Shown here piece after piece: positions 25,600-35,534 of a stretch of DNA of 64,000 nt. Every line of letters begins with the position of its first letter. The stretch's first letter is position 1. Position numbers and translations under genes: made by a program. The DNA is taken from the NCBI RefSeq assembly GCF_963676685.1, contig NC_092345.1:48195838-48259837 (forward strand), written 5' to 3'. Below the pieces are notes generated by a model. The model saw nothing but the letters and a program-made list of their open reading frames with translations, was not told the origin of the DNA and ran no database searches. The DNA is from Mytilus edulis (taxonomy: Eukaryota; Mollusca; Bivalvia; Mytilida; Mytilidae).

Positions 25600-26590
25600 T
25601 GTGATGTAACTAGGTGAACCTTCCTACCATATAACATATTTTGGCTCTTCATCAAACAGACATGAAATACTGGTCAGTTTGTACTGAATAGAGACCTCTT
25701 TGTTTTTGTGTGTTAAGGATAGGAGTAGATCAATTACCAAAATCCGAATGCTTGAAAATAATGTCTGGACTCCTAGCTTTGAAATACAAATCCCGATTTA
25801 TTTTGGTTATAATTATTAAAAAAAAATTGCCTCTCGTGTGTTTTGGTATGAAAGATATGACAGATTGTGGGATAAAACGGTATCGATCTGTTAATGGTAT
25901 AATTTTTTTTAAAGTCTAACCCAGATGGCTGCATGAGGTTTTCCGCTCTATACATTGTACGTGTGTTATTTAATAAGAACATGCATACCATCTAATAATA
26001 ATAATAAGACATTATACAGAATTCTTGAACCTGCTTATATAAAAGCATGCATTTGTTTTTAGTCCGTGTAACACTCAATTCAAAGTTTTAAAAAGTTGTC
26101 AAATTTAAGTTTTTAAAGTTTCAAAATATCAAAATTCCAAATTGAGTAAAAGTTTTGAAATTTAGAAATTTTTACCAAATAATTAAAATATTAAAATTCA
26201 GAATATCGTTTTTAGATTTGATAGTATAGAAATTTAATCTAACTTTAAAAATACCAAACCTTACCTTCAATTTTGATTATTCCACATTTTAAAAGTTTGA
26301 TTTTTTAAATTTTCGATTAAGATATCAAAAATTGAAAAAAGGCGAAAAGAGGTGTACCTGTAAACTGCAAAACGAAATAAAAGCGGAACGAAAATGACAC
26401 AAAATGAAATGAAAACATACTGATACTGATATACAAATTTCTAGTATTAACCTTTTTTTGCTAACCTAATTTTTGGGTTTATAAGACTGTTAAAAAAAAT
26501 ATTGGTGAAGTACCCTCATCCATTTTCTCAAAATTTTGTCTAAAAAGACTGACTTGAGTGGTCAAACAATTTGAAAACTGGATTACTCAA
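25600..26590. other. Non-coding upstream region of the six-exon gene
   Basis: AT-rich sequence with short repetitive AAATTT/TTTAAA words (26080-26340). No gene is recognised. The promoter of the minus-strand gene should lie at its left end, but no clear TATA box or initiator stands out. Confidence 0.3.
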
Positions 26591-26599
26591 AAACTATGC

Positions 26600-26660
26600 A
26601 TTGTAAGACGGTCGGGTTGTTGTCTCTTTGACACATTCCCCATTTCTATTCTCAATTTTA
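26600..26660 (-). repeat. Dispersed repeat, 'AAATGGGGAATGTGTCAAAG' family
   Basis: The reverse strand reads GAATAGAAATGGGGAATGTG, then TCAAAGAGACAACAACCCGA. It is a fragment of the longer copy at 62200-62335. Confidence 0.55.
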
Positions 26661-27339
26661 AGTACACAACTTTTTCACAGATTTCTTTTTGATAATATTT
26701 TTTTTTAAATTCATTGATATTTTCCATTTGTATATCACATGTTTCGGAAATAATTCCAGAACGAGATTTAAACGAGACTGAAATGTCAGGAGGATACATC
26801 CTCACCTCACCTTTTCTATCCTCTTCATGCATGCCGGTCGTCATTTAAGGCCCTGATACATTCTTTCCATTTTACACGGTCTAAAGAAGGATAAATCATT
26901 AAAAGTTAATGTTTAAAATAAAACCACAGGCACTGCAGACAGTTGTAAGTTTCGAAAACTTGCATGACAAAAATAAATATTTTTCAAAAGAAGAGAATTC
27001 ATTTTAAAACAAGACGCACGGCTCTGATAATGACCATTTTACTTGCTGTTTTTCCCAGCAACCATATTTTAGGAGTAACAGTAAAAACTGACCAACTCGC
27101 AGTAGGTCCAATAGTATGGGTAGGTTGAGTATGTATATATATATTTTCTACTGAACTTTATGCAATAAAATGGCTGTATTATTTCATTTTGTTTCAAATT
27201 TTTCTGTTTTGCTCTACGACTTCTAACTTTCTGCAATCACGCTGGCAGATGAATATATCATTACATGTACATTTTGACCGATTATCTTTAACGTTTTTAT
27301 AAACTATATTTGTTCTTTATAAATTGTTGGCCTTAAATA

Positions 27340-27745
27340 TTCAGCTTTGAGCGTTTCTGAAGAAGGTAGATCCAGAAAAGCGCGTCGATCGTAACTTATA
27401 ACGTTTTTTTTTTCATTTTTTATCGAATGCATGACGATCATATAATACCTTGTATCAATGATTTCAGTTCTAAGTACTGGTACGGCAGGAATACTGAATT
27501 CGTGGTGTCGCAATGAACGTTGTGCTAGTCTGGAATGTACGAGGTTTTTTATATCTTTTTTACGCTGAGTATAAGACAAATATTAAAAGATTGGAGCCAG
27601 GATACTGCTATATGGTATCTACATAAAGTCGTCATATATAGAAACCAGAATGTAAATATTGTATTTGCGCCAGACACGCGTTTCGTCTACAAAAGACTTA
27701 TTAGTGATGCTTTAATCAAATTAAGTTACAAGGCCAATAAAATTT
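27340..27745. repeat. Dispersed repeat with 'CGCGTTTCGTCTACAAAAGA' segment
   Basis: 'GCGCCAGACACGCGTTTCGT', then 'CTACAAAAGACTTATTAGTG' and 'ATGC', recurs on the minus strand at 41520-41590. The left part (27360-27400) has the related AGAAAAGCGCGTCGATCG. I recall this word group as common in mussel genomes. The open frames here are not coding. Confidence 0.4.
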
Positions 27746-29082
27746 AAATAAAATTAAAAAGGCCAAATAAAGTCAACGCTTACTTCCAACTTATCGTTCT
27801 GGTTTTGTAAAAGCTGTGCACATTCATATCATATAAACGTATAACATAAACATTACTTTCAGCCTTCATATTTATGTAATTGTTGCCGCTGTACATTAAG
27901 CGCCCATCTATCCATTTGTATGTGTCGGCGTTTGGAAATCGAAAATTTATTCCTAAATGTTTATATCAGAGATAAATGGGTATCTTTTTGGGAATCCGGT
28001 ATATAAATATAGCCACTAACGTGACACTATATTTTATATCTTGGATACTTCCACGAGGGGCTTCAATAAAGGTGCATACAAATATTCTGATCCCCAAATT
28101 GATGGAGAAAACAAGATCTTTGCAAGCAGAGGACACACTAAATATTCTGAATCCAGATTTTCCCCATGCCTTATAGGGTTAAATTTGAATCAAATAATTT
28201 GATTAATGGCGATGAAAAACTTAATAAAATTGCTTGCGATTAGTTTTTTAGGGGGGGGGGGGAATTCTGGTAGGTATATTGAACATGCATAAGTTCATCT
28301 GTTTTATGTCATGTCTCAACCTCCGTATGTTTAGTCTTGTATATGTTTAACACGATGTGTCTTCTGGAAAATATACTGTACTACAGAGACAACATCTCGA
28401 AAGAAAGCGAAATTCAGAGAGAGAAGCACAATGATTTAATGTCACATATGATAAGATCTAAAAAGGGGTTGCAGAATAAAGGATACTGGCGAATGTAAAA
28501 ATTGAACTGAAGAACAATAAATTTTACACAGATAAAATACAGTTAACAAAGATGTCAGTTTGTATGCTTGTTTTACTTGTTAAGTTGTAGATGTATTCAA
28601 AACCACACGACACTCTTTTAAGAATTTGTAGATTCATTGATATAATGTTGTTTATATATGCGATTTTAAGCATCAGTTTATGGCGTGATGTAGTAACAAA
28701 AACAAGCTATTACATGTCCCGCTGCTAAAGTTACCGGTTTTTCAAAGAGTGGCTGAATCATATCGGAAGGGAGAAATAATGCACACAGATGACATGCAAG
28801 ATAGTCGAAAAGATTTACGAATTGGTAACACAAAATGTACAAAGTTCAACTATCTCCCATAAGAGCAAATATTAAAACATACCCATGATGGGACGGAAGG
28901 ACGGACGGACGAAAGTACGGACAACAGTTACACAATATGCCCCCCAATTTTCAGTTATAAAAAAATATAGCTCTTAATTTTATCTTTTATTAAATCTAGA
29001 CATAATATAGATGTATGTTAATATCAACTTCACTTTTTTTAAACATTTATCATGTATTTTTTTTTATTTTTTTTCTTCCTAT

Positions 29083-29187
29083 GTTTGCGTTATAACGCAA
29101 ACCTTTGCGTTATAACGCAAACCTTTGCGATATAACGCAAACTTACCTTTGCGATATAACACAAACCTTTGCGTTATAACGCAAACA
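29083..29187. repeat. Palindromic array, left (5 units)
   Basis: Units are GTTTGCGTTATAACGCAAAC and variants (TTTGCGATATAACGCAAAC), mostly 20 bp apart. TTTGCGTTATAACGCAAA is a perfect 18-bp palindrome. Confidence 0.9.
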
Positions 29188-29344
29188 TTTGTTTTATCTT
29201 ATTTCTTATTTAAGATTCAAAGGAAACAGTAGTTATTAATGGAGGAGGCTGGATATAATAAAATTTATCACCTTTGTAGTAATTGCAAAGTAAACTGCTT
29301 GAATAATTAGATCATATCAATGACTAATAATGAGCAGAATAATA

Positions 29345-29485
29345 TAAGAAGATGTGGTATGAGTGCCAATAAGAAAACTCTCCATCTAAGTCACTATTCG
29401 TAAAAGTAAACCATCATAGGCCGAATTACGGTCTTCAACACGGAGCATTGGCTCACACTAAACAACAAACTATAAAGGTCCCCAA
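29345..29485 (+). repeat. Dispersed repeat, 'AAGATGTGGTATGAGTGCC' subfamily
   Basis: It matches the minus copy at 16830-16985 and the short copy at 50150-50210, including 'AACTCTCCATC.AAGTCAC', 'GTAAACCATCATAGG' and 'GTCTTCAACACGGAGC'. It is embedded within the foldback element. Confidence 0.6.
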
Positions 29486-29987
29486 AAACGATATCCAAGT
29501 TACTACTAGTATATATAAAAGAAAATTGAGTAAATTGAGGTTATACCTAAGAAAAAAATCAACCCTGCTAATATAGCTATAACCGAATATAAATATACTT
29601 CCAAAGTAAGCTGTGTAAAGTAGGTTACATTCAAACAAGCTACCCTTTGGCAATAAATGTATAGAATGAAGATGTTTTATTAATAAAATTATGTTCTCTC
29701 TATTCAAATTGCTACCCAAGCATCTTAGAAATACTTCATTATATTGAAATGAAAATTCAATGACTTTCTATCAAAGAATCTTGATCATATTCTGAGATTT
29801 AAAAAAAAATGTTTCCTTTTTAATAATTCATTTTAAAGCAGAAAGATCAATTTGTCTATTTGACTTGGAGGTTTCACAATTGTATGACATTATTTTTGAT
29901 CTTTCAATTTTAATATGACTATATACTATATCTATTTTCTTGTTAAATTATATACTTTTCTGATGCACAAATCAGTCTTAATTTATG

Positions 29988-30410
29988 TATAATTGCACTT
30001 CAATTATTCCATTATTCCTATGCATATTTATTATAATGATTTGGCCATGTATGTATGTTTCTTTTTTTTATCTACTAGTAAATCACATCCGAAATGAATG
30101 ACAGACGGACATATATACAAAACTTAAGGTTTGCGTTATAACGCAAAAGGTTTGCGTTATATGCGTTATAACGCAAATGTTTGCGTTATAACGCAAAGGT
30201 TTGCGTTATATCGCAAAGGTTTGCGTTATAACGCAAACATCTTTATTTCAATTATTCATTAAGTTTTGTATAATATGTCCGTCTGTCATTCATTTCGGAT
30301 GTGATTTACTAGTAGATAAAAAAAGAAACATACATACAAGGCCAAATCATTATAATAAATATGCATAGGAATAATGGAATAATTGAAGTGCAATTATACA
30401 TAAATAAGAC
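29988..30410. repeat. Inner inverted repeat around the central palindromic array
   Basis: The left arm (about 29985-30128, from 'TTATGTATAATTGCACTTCA' to 'ACAGACGGACATAT') is mirrored by the right arm (about 30245-30408, 'ATATGTCCGTCTGTCATTCA' to 'TGAAGTGCAATTATACATAA'). The arms are nearly identical, so the duplication is recent or kept similar by conversion. Confidence 0.85.
30129..30239. repeat. Palindromic array, centre (5 units)
   Basis: GGTTTGCGTTATAACGCAAA units, one with an internal ATGCGTTATA expansion, sit at the axis of the inner inverted repeat. Confidence 0.9.
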
Positions 30411-30412
30411 AA

Positions 30413-30512
30413 AGGTTTGCGTTTAACGCAAAGGTTTGCGTTATAACGCAAAGGTTTGCGTTATATCGCAAAGGTTTGCGTTATAACGCAAAGGTTTGCG
30501 TTAAACGCAAAC
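30413..30512. repeat. Palindromic array, right (5 units)
   Basis: There are five GGTTTGCGTTATAACGCAAA-type units at 20-bp spacing. The first and last are shortened to GTTTAACGC or GTTAAACGC. Confidence 0.9.
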
Positions 30513-31111
30513 ATAAGAAGAAAAATAAAAAGAAATGTGTGGCGCTAATACGCTTCCGTACTCTTGTCACTTGTGTATACAATGTACTATGTTTGCATTT
30601 TAACCCGTCAGGGTTTCATGTTTTTTGCAATAAAGTTATTATGTAAAAGATATGACGACGTCAAAATTTTTGGTTTTTTTCGGCCAACATGTTGAGTTTG
30701 CGTCGCTTCTACGTGGAAAACAAAGTCGGTGACCATGATTTTTTTAGCATTATCTAATTTGTTAGACAAAAAGAAAGAACATATTAATTTATAAAAAAAA
30801 TCCATGGAGTGGTTCCCGTGATTATTCAGGAAACCGGAAATTGTTGAAGAAAAACATTGATTTTCCCTATATATTCAATGTAATTTAGTACCCTATCGAA
30901 CCATTTTAAAAATTGCCTTTTCTCGAAAACGAATTCGGTGACATATATTTTTTTTTTTACATTTTCTGATATATATTTTCAATATCTAATTGAGTTCTAA
31001 ATTTGGACTGGTCATTTTCTGATCCTTAAACTTAAATGGTTGCTCCCTTAGACAACTTTTGGACTGATGCTTGTAAAAAGTATATGCATTTACCATTATA
31101 TATCCATTAAG

Positions 31112-31834
31112 CTGGGGTCACACATTCACGATTTTTACTGCCGTCCTTGACAGGACCATTCCCGATTAACATTTGTCAAAAGTCTGATCAAGATCCTGTG
31201 AATCTTAGATGGAAATCCGATTTGTATCTTTTGCCAGGTAAAATTCGACCGAGTCTGTCACGACTGCGTCCCGATTCTACCGAATGTAATCCGACAGAGA
31301 TCACATAGTGACAAGACAGTGAACCGACACTGACGGAAGTTATCCGTTCGAAAACTGTCGACATACTCGGGATGATCGGGTACTGTCGGAACGTAATCCT
31401 ATCACGGTCCGCTCTATCGCATTGCAAACGGCTTTGTCTGGTCTCAGTCGTATTGTATTCTGTTATTGTCGGGACTTCTCCAGATCATTCCCGTTCCACA
31501 GGACACCGTCCCGAATACACAGAACATTGTTAGAAATTCGATCCGATACAGAAGAATCTGTCACGACATAGGCACGATTGTAATCCGAATAGACAAAATC
31601 GGCTGATTTCCCCCGAATGATACGGGACGCACCTAACTGTCGGGGTGCTTTGCCGAACTATTCGGACCCTTCCCGACCAGTAGGAATCTGTTACGAACTA
31701 AAACGACTGCGTTCAGACAATAATAGGACATTCCAGATAATTGAGGATACTAATCCGACTTTTTCACTTTTCGTGTCGTATCGCTGTCTGATCTCAAACG
31801 GGAGCAATAATCGGCAATGTGTGAACCCCGCATT
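31112..31834. mobile_element. Non-autonomous element with GGGGTCACACATT inverted ends
   Basis: It starts GCTGGGGTCACACATTCACG and ends GGCAATGTGTGAACCCCGC. The ends are inverted copies differing by one base. The body is richer in G+C than its surroundings and full of TCCCGAT, CCGACAG and TCCGAC words. The open frames in it are accidental. Confidence 0.65.
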
Positions 31835-32064
31835 AGGGGCACCAAAGGATCAACCACAGTGACTGTTTTTAAATAGCAAATAAAAGGAAATAGGATTTTT
31901 GGTATGAAGGGATATCATTGTTCCGTATTTGTTATTTGTGCATTTTTACGTTATCGTACGACAATCAACTTTGAGCAAAGTAAAAGAACACATGTACGTC
32001 CAGTCAGAATGGGACGTAAAGAGAGTGCCAATCTGTCAGCTGCTTGCATGATGATTTTTCCATG

Positions 32065-32335
32065 TATTGATTAATTGGTGTTTAACGCCATTTTCAACAG
32101 CAATCTGCTATTTCATGGCGATCATTTTTTGTTGGTGGAAGAAACCAGAGTGCCCGGAGAGAGAACAGTTGATCTTCGGTAGGAAAACTGACAATTCTAG
32201 TTAATTAAGAGATAAATTTATTTTCGTACCAAGTGCATCTGCCCAGATCGAGATTCGAACTCGTATCTAGTTCGAGTCTTATTTTGTAAACTTGAGAAGA
32301 CGATTCATCCATCAAGTCCCCTACACGTCTATGAA
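32065..32335 (-). mobile_element. tRNA-derived SINE with central domain and AATC-type tail
   Basis: On the minus strand there is a tRNA-like head with a B box (GAGTTCGAATCTC, about 32255), a conserved central part (AATTGTCAGTTTTCCTACCG, CTCTCCGGGCACTCTGG) and an end of GGCGTTAAACACCAATTAAT followed by CAATA. The tail pattern and central part are those of common mollusc SINEs. The copies at 42160-42330 and 42975-43320 share parts. Confidence 0.75.
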
Positions 32336-32507
32336 GGCACGGTATCAAAAGGAAAGAAAGTAAAATAAAGAAGCTTTCCCACATAATCAAGAAGGTATAA
32401 CTAATATATTTCCTTGATCTAATATATAATCAAATGTGTGTGTGGCCCTTCAGAGGGAATGGTTTTACATTTATTGAAACACTAGTCCGCAGTATATAAC
32501 TAAGGAG

Positions 32508-32640
32508 ACGTGGTATGATTGCCAATGATACAAATATTCACGAAGTTGATGTAGGCAAATATAGGCAACGCACGGGACTCCAACAATAGAAGAAACAAAA
32601 CAATATCGCACTGTCGGCTATAAAAGCCAGCCTACAAATT
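32508..32640 (+). repeat. Degraded 'ACGTGGTATGATTGCCAATG' repeat
   Basis: It matches the family head at 60975 and then diverges; 'CGGCTATAAAAGCC' is retained near 32616. Confidence 0.45.
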
Positions 32641-32787
32641 AATGTTCAGAAAGAATTGTGACTGCAATTGTCGCTCAAAGAGAACATGGTGCAGTATTTA
32701 TCTAATACTTGTGATATTTGCTTGTTTCTAATACTTAGATTTATCATGTACTATTAAAACGAATACTATTTAGCTAGAAGCATTTCT

Positions 32788-33115
32788 ATGTGCTCCCTGA
32801 GACATTCCCTTATAAATGCAATTAAAACCCATAATCCTAATTTTAACCAGCTTGACCCAAACTCTAAATTTAAAACTATTCTAGATCCCAATAAAGATAT
32901 TTTGTCTAGTGTTGTAGACGATATAAAGCAATCTATGGAATTGCGAAAATAAGGTCCACATTGGTCAATTATTATATATATAGATATATGTTATTAATAT
33001 CAACTTCACTTTTTTAAAACACTTATCATGTATTATGTTTCTTGTCACTTGTGTATACAATGTACTATGTTTGCATTTTAACCCGTCACGGTTTCATGTT
33101 TTTTGCAATAAATAT
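32788..33115 (+). pseudogene. 3' end of a LINE: last 54 ORF codons and 3' tail
   Basis: An open frame (32788-32952) ends DDIKQSMELRK before TAA. This is the usual C-terminal style of a mollusc LINE ORF2 (LDPNSKFKTILDPNKDIL upstream). It is followed by a 3' untranslated tail (TTAATATCAACTTCACTTTT ... TTTTTTGCAATAAATATATA). The rest of ORF2 is missing, so the copy is 5' truncated. Its tail is the uninterrupted counterpart of the one broken at 28960-30640. Confidence 0.65.
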
Positions 33116-35534
33116 ATATAAAGTTGTAAAACATGAGAAAAAACAATGAATTAATAACATTTTATTGATACTCAACACTTTACATGCATCATAGACTTCT
33201 TTTTTTTACAAACAACAGAATAATGAAGAAGAAAAAATGATTAATAGACAACCCACTTATAAGATATATAGGTCATAACATTAATGGTTAGCTGTTTATC
33301 TAATAAAGGATGCATTCGTTCAAATAAACCTATTAAACCTTTCTCATAATATAACATAAACAACATTCAGACTCTATGCACATGCACATAGGAGGCATGC
33401 ACCAAAATGCACATTCCTCAACTATTGTAGTATTTGTAAAAACATGTTAACAGCACTATCATTATTTTTTAAAACAAGTAAGGTTCTTGTGTAGTGTACA
33501 AATTATAATTTGAACAAAATTTTATAAGTTTGTAAACCACTTTATACAAGTGAATGATACAAACACACAGTCTTTTGTTTTGTGGATTTATACCATATTT
33601 ACATGACTAAATGATACATTCTAATACTGAACACATTATAGAGAAAAAAAGGCAATTATTCTCTGCTCATTAACCTTATGCATGTTATAAGTTATGATTT
33701 TGATACACCGATTTAAAAGAACATCAAACGGAACTAAAACTGTAGGCGAACTAAGAATGAGAATGTATAGTATTGTAACAATAGATACATGTAGATGTCT
33801 ACACAATATATCAATTTATCTAAATAGTAACTAATTTCTATAAAAATTGTATATAGATTTAACAGCAACGATAAAATAAATCTTAAAATCTTTTATTAAA
33901 TTTCTTATGGGTGTGTATGTGTGTGAATAAAAGAAGGTGTGGGGTAAACATGAGGAAAACAGAAACAAAACTGTACCTCCGTCTATAAAAAATGTGTAAA
34001 ACCAAACATGTCCAGGCGACTATAAATGACAAAAATATAGATAGATAAAGAGTGATTTATCTCATTTACTAGTATAAGTCTCTATTGAAAGATAATTGTT
34101 TAAAATGACAAATTATCAACGTGATTTTATTAGTTGATATTTGTGTTTAAAATCTTAATTTACCAATTTATTTTTCAACACGTTTTTAGGAAAAAATAAA
34201 ATAAGTGAACCGTCAATATGACAAACGATTATATGATCCACAAACACAATCATTTACAGAACCACAAAGCTCATGTTAGCCTGGGAATGTTCACAGTTTT
34301 AAACATCAATAGAATACAGAGTTTTACAGTTTCCTTTGTAGCCTTTGTACAAATTGTAACGCTGTTTTAAATAAACAAGGGAATTTAGTAGAATCATTGA
34401 CCATCTGGTACACCGATATGATTTAAGACCATCTTCTAGAATGAATGTCCCAAGCGTACCCTTGCTCGATTATCTTATTCTCATTAAGCTCTATAGGGAT
34501 GGTGTTTAAACAGAAAGTTGATATTCTGTCTTCAATCTTCGCAAAAATTAAAATACACACTTAAAACTTTTAAACGCATTTCTTACCTTCATAAACATTA
34601 ATATGATTCATATCAATACTATGTTATTGTCATAAAACATGCACAGTCCTTGTGGCAATACAAGTTTCAACAATGCAAATAATAAATAAAACAAATAAAA
34701 CAAAACAGTATACAAAAAGAAAACAAAGGTGATAAATTTACAATATGAAATTGTCATCACCTAGTTGTATGTCATGCATTATTTTGATTTTGTCTGATAT
34801 TTTCGTTTACCTTGCAATTAAAAATAAAATGAAATTCATCTCAAGACGATGGTCACTTTATACAATGTTTAGTAACTACATTCCTGATAAAAAATCATTG
34901 AACAATGAGTAAAAATTTATTTCAAATGAAGGTTTTAATTTTGTATACAGAAAATGTTTTCTACATTCGTCATTTGTTTCTATTTTTACTTTTATATAAA
35001 TCTTTAAAAAAGTCATTTATTTCATTTCTAATTTCTGATTGGCTTTATACATCTATATGTATCTGACAATTGGTCGTTTATTTGTCACAAAGTATAAAAA
35101 AAACATCTCCTTGATTTTAACTGTTAGCAATAACTGCACTAGTGTAAATAAAACAACACACTTTAGTTAGGGCATTCTTATAATAATTATGTTTGACTGT
35201 GACACAACTATAATTTCAGACTGGAAGAAATAAGTTAGCTTTGTAACAATTGCCATGTAATGAAATAATTGATACAACACGACTTAACCTTTTTAACTAT
35301 ATGTAGGACGTCATTTCATTCTGGAAATACACACAACAAAAAATGTAAACTATTTCAAAATTTGCAAACCCCAAATCCTACATGTAAATTCAGAAAACAG
35401 ACCTTAAAAACTAAGTATCTATTCGTTCAAAGATAAGTCTTAAAATAAACACGAGCTCATGTACGTAGTTGCAAAAGATTCCTCTGACGATTTATGTTTA
35501 CTTTGTATATAACACAAAAACAAAATAGTTTGGA
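33116..35534 (-). other. Possible 3' UTR of the transposase gene, otherwise non-coding
   Basis: This lies downstream of the transposase stop on the minus strand. A minus-strand AATAAA (plus TTTATT, 33161-33166) just before the LINE tail could be its polyadenylation signal. No repeat family or other gene is recognised in the 2.4 kb. Confidence 0.3.

Larger units (their letters stand above)
29063..30535. mobile_element. Composite foldback element with palindromic arrays
   Basis: The outer ends are inverted (TTTTATTTTTTTTCTTCCT next to ATGTTTGCG; CGCAAACATAAGAAGAAAAA at the right). Inside are three arrays of GTTTGCGTTATAACGCAAAC-type units, at both ends and internally. The internal array is flanked by its own ~145-bp inverted repeat. 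About 800 bp of non-coding interior includes a dispersed repeat fragment (29345-29485). No transposase is encoded. Confidence 0.75.
28960..30640 (+). mobile_element. LINE 3' tail interrupted by a foldback element
   Basis: The left part (about 28990-29062) carries 'TTAATATCAACTTCACTTTT' and 'TTATCATGTATT'. The right part (30563-30640) resumes with 'CTTGTCACTTGTGTATACAA' through 'GTTTCATGTTTTTTGCAATA'. At 32986-33113 the same segments are contiguous, so 29063-30560 is an insertion into this tail. Confidence 0.75.

Noticed and set aside
26587..26844. 85-codon minus-strand frame starting MTTGMHEEDRKGEV
   Set aside because: Its C-terminal third is the dispersed repeat at 26600-26660; no domain recognised and no flanking exons.
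29083..30512. CRISPR-like palindromic repeats
   Set aside because: Units abut without spacers and lie in a foldback element in animal DNA.
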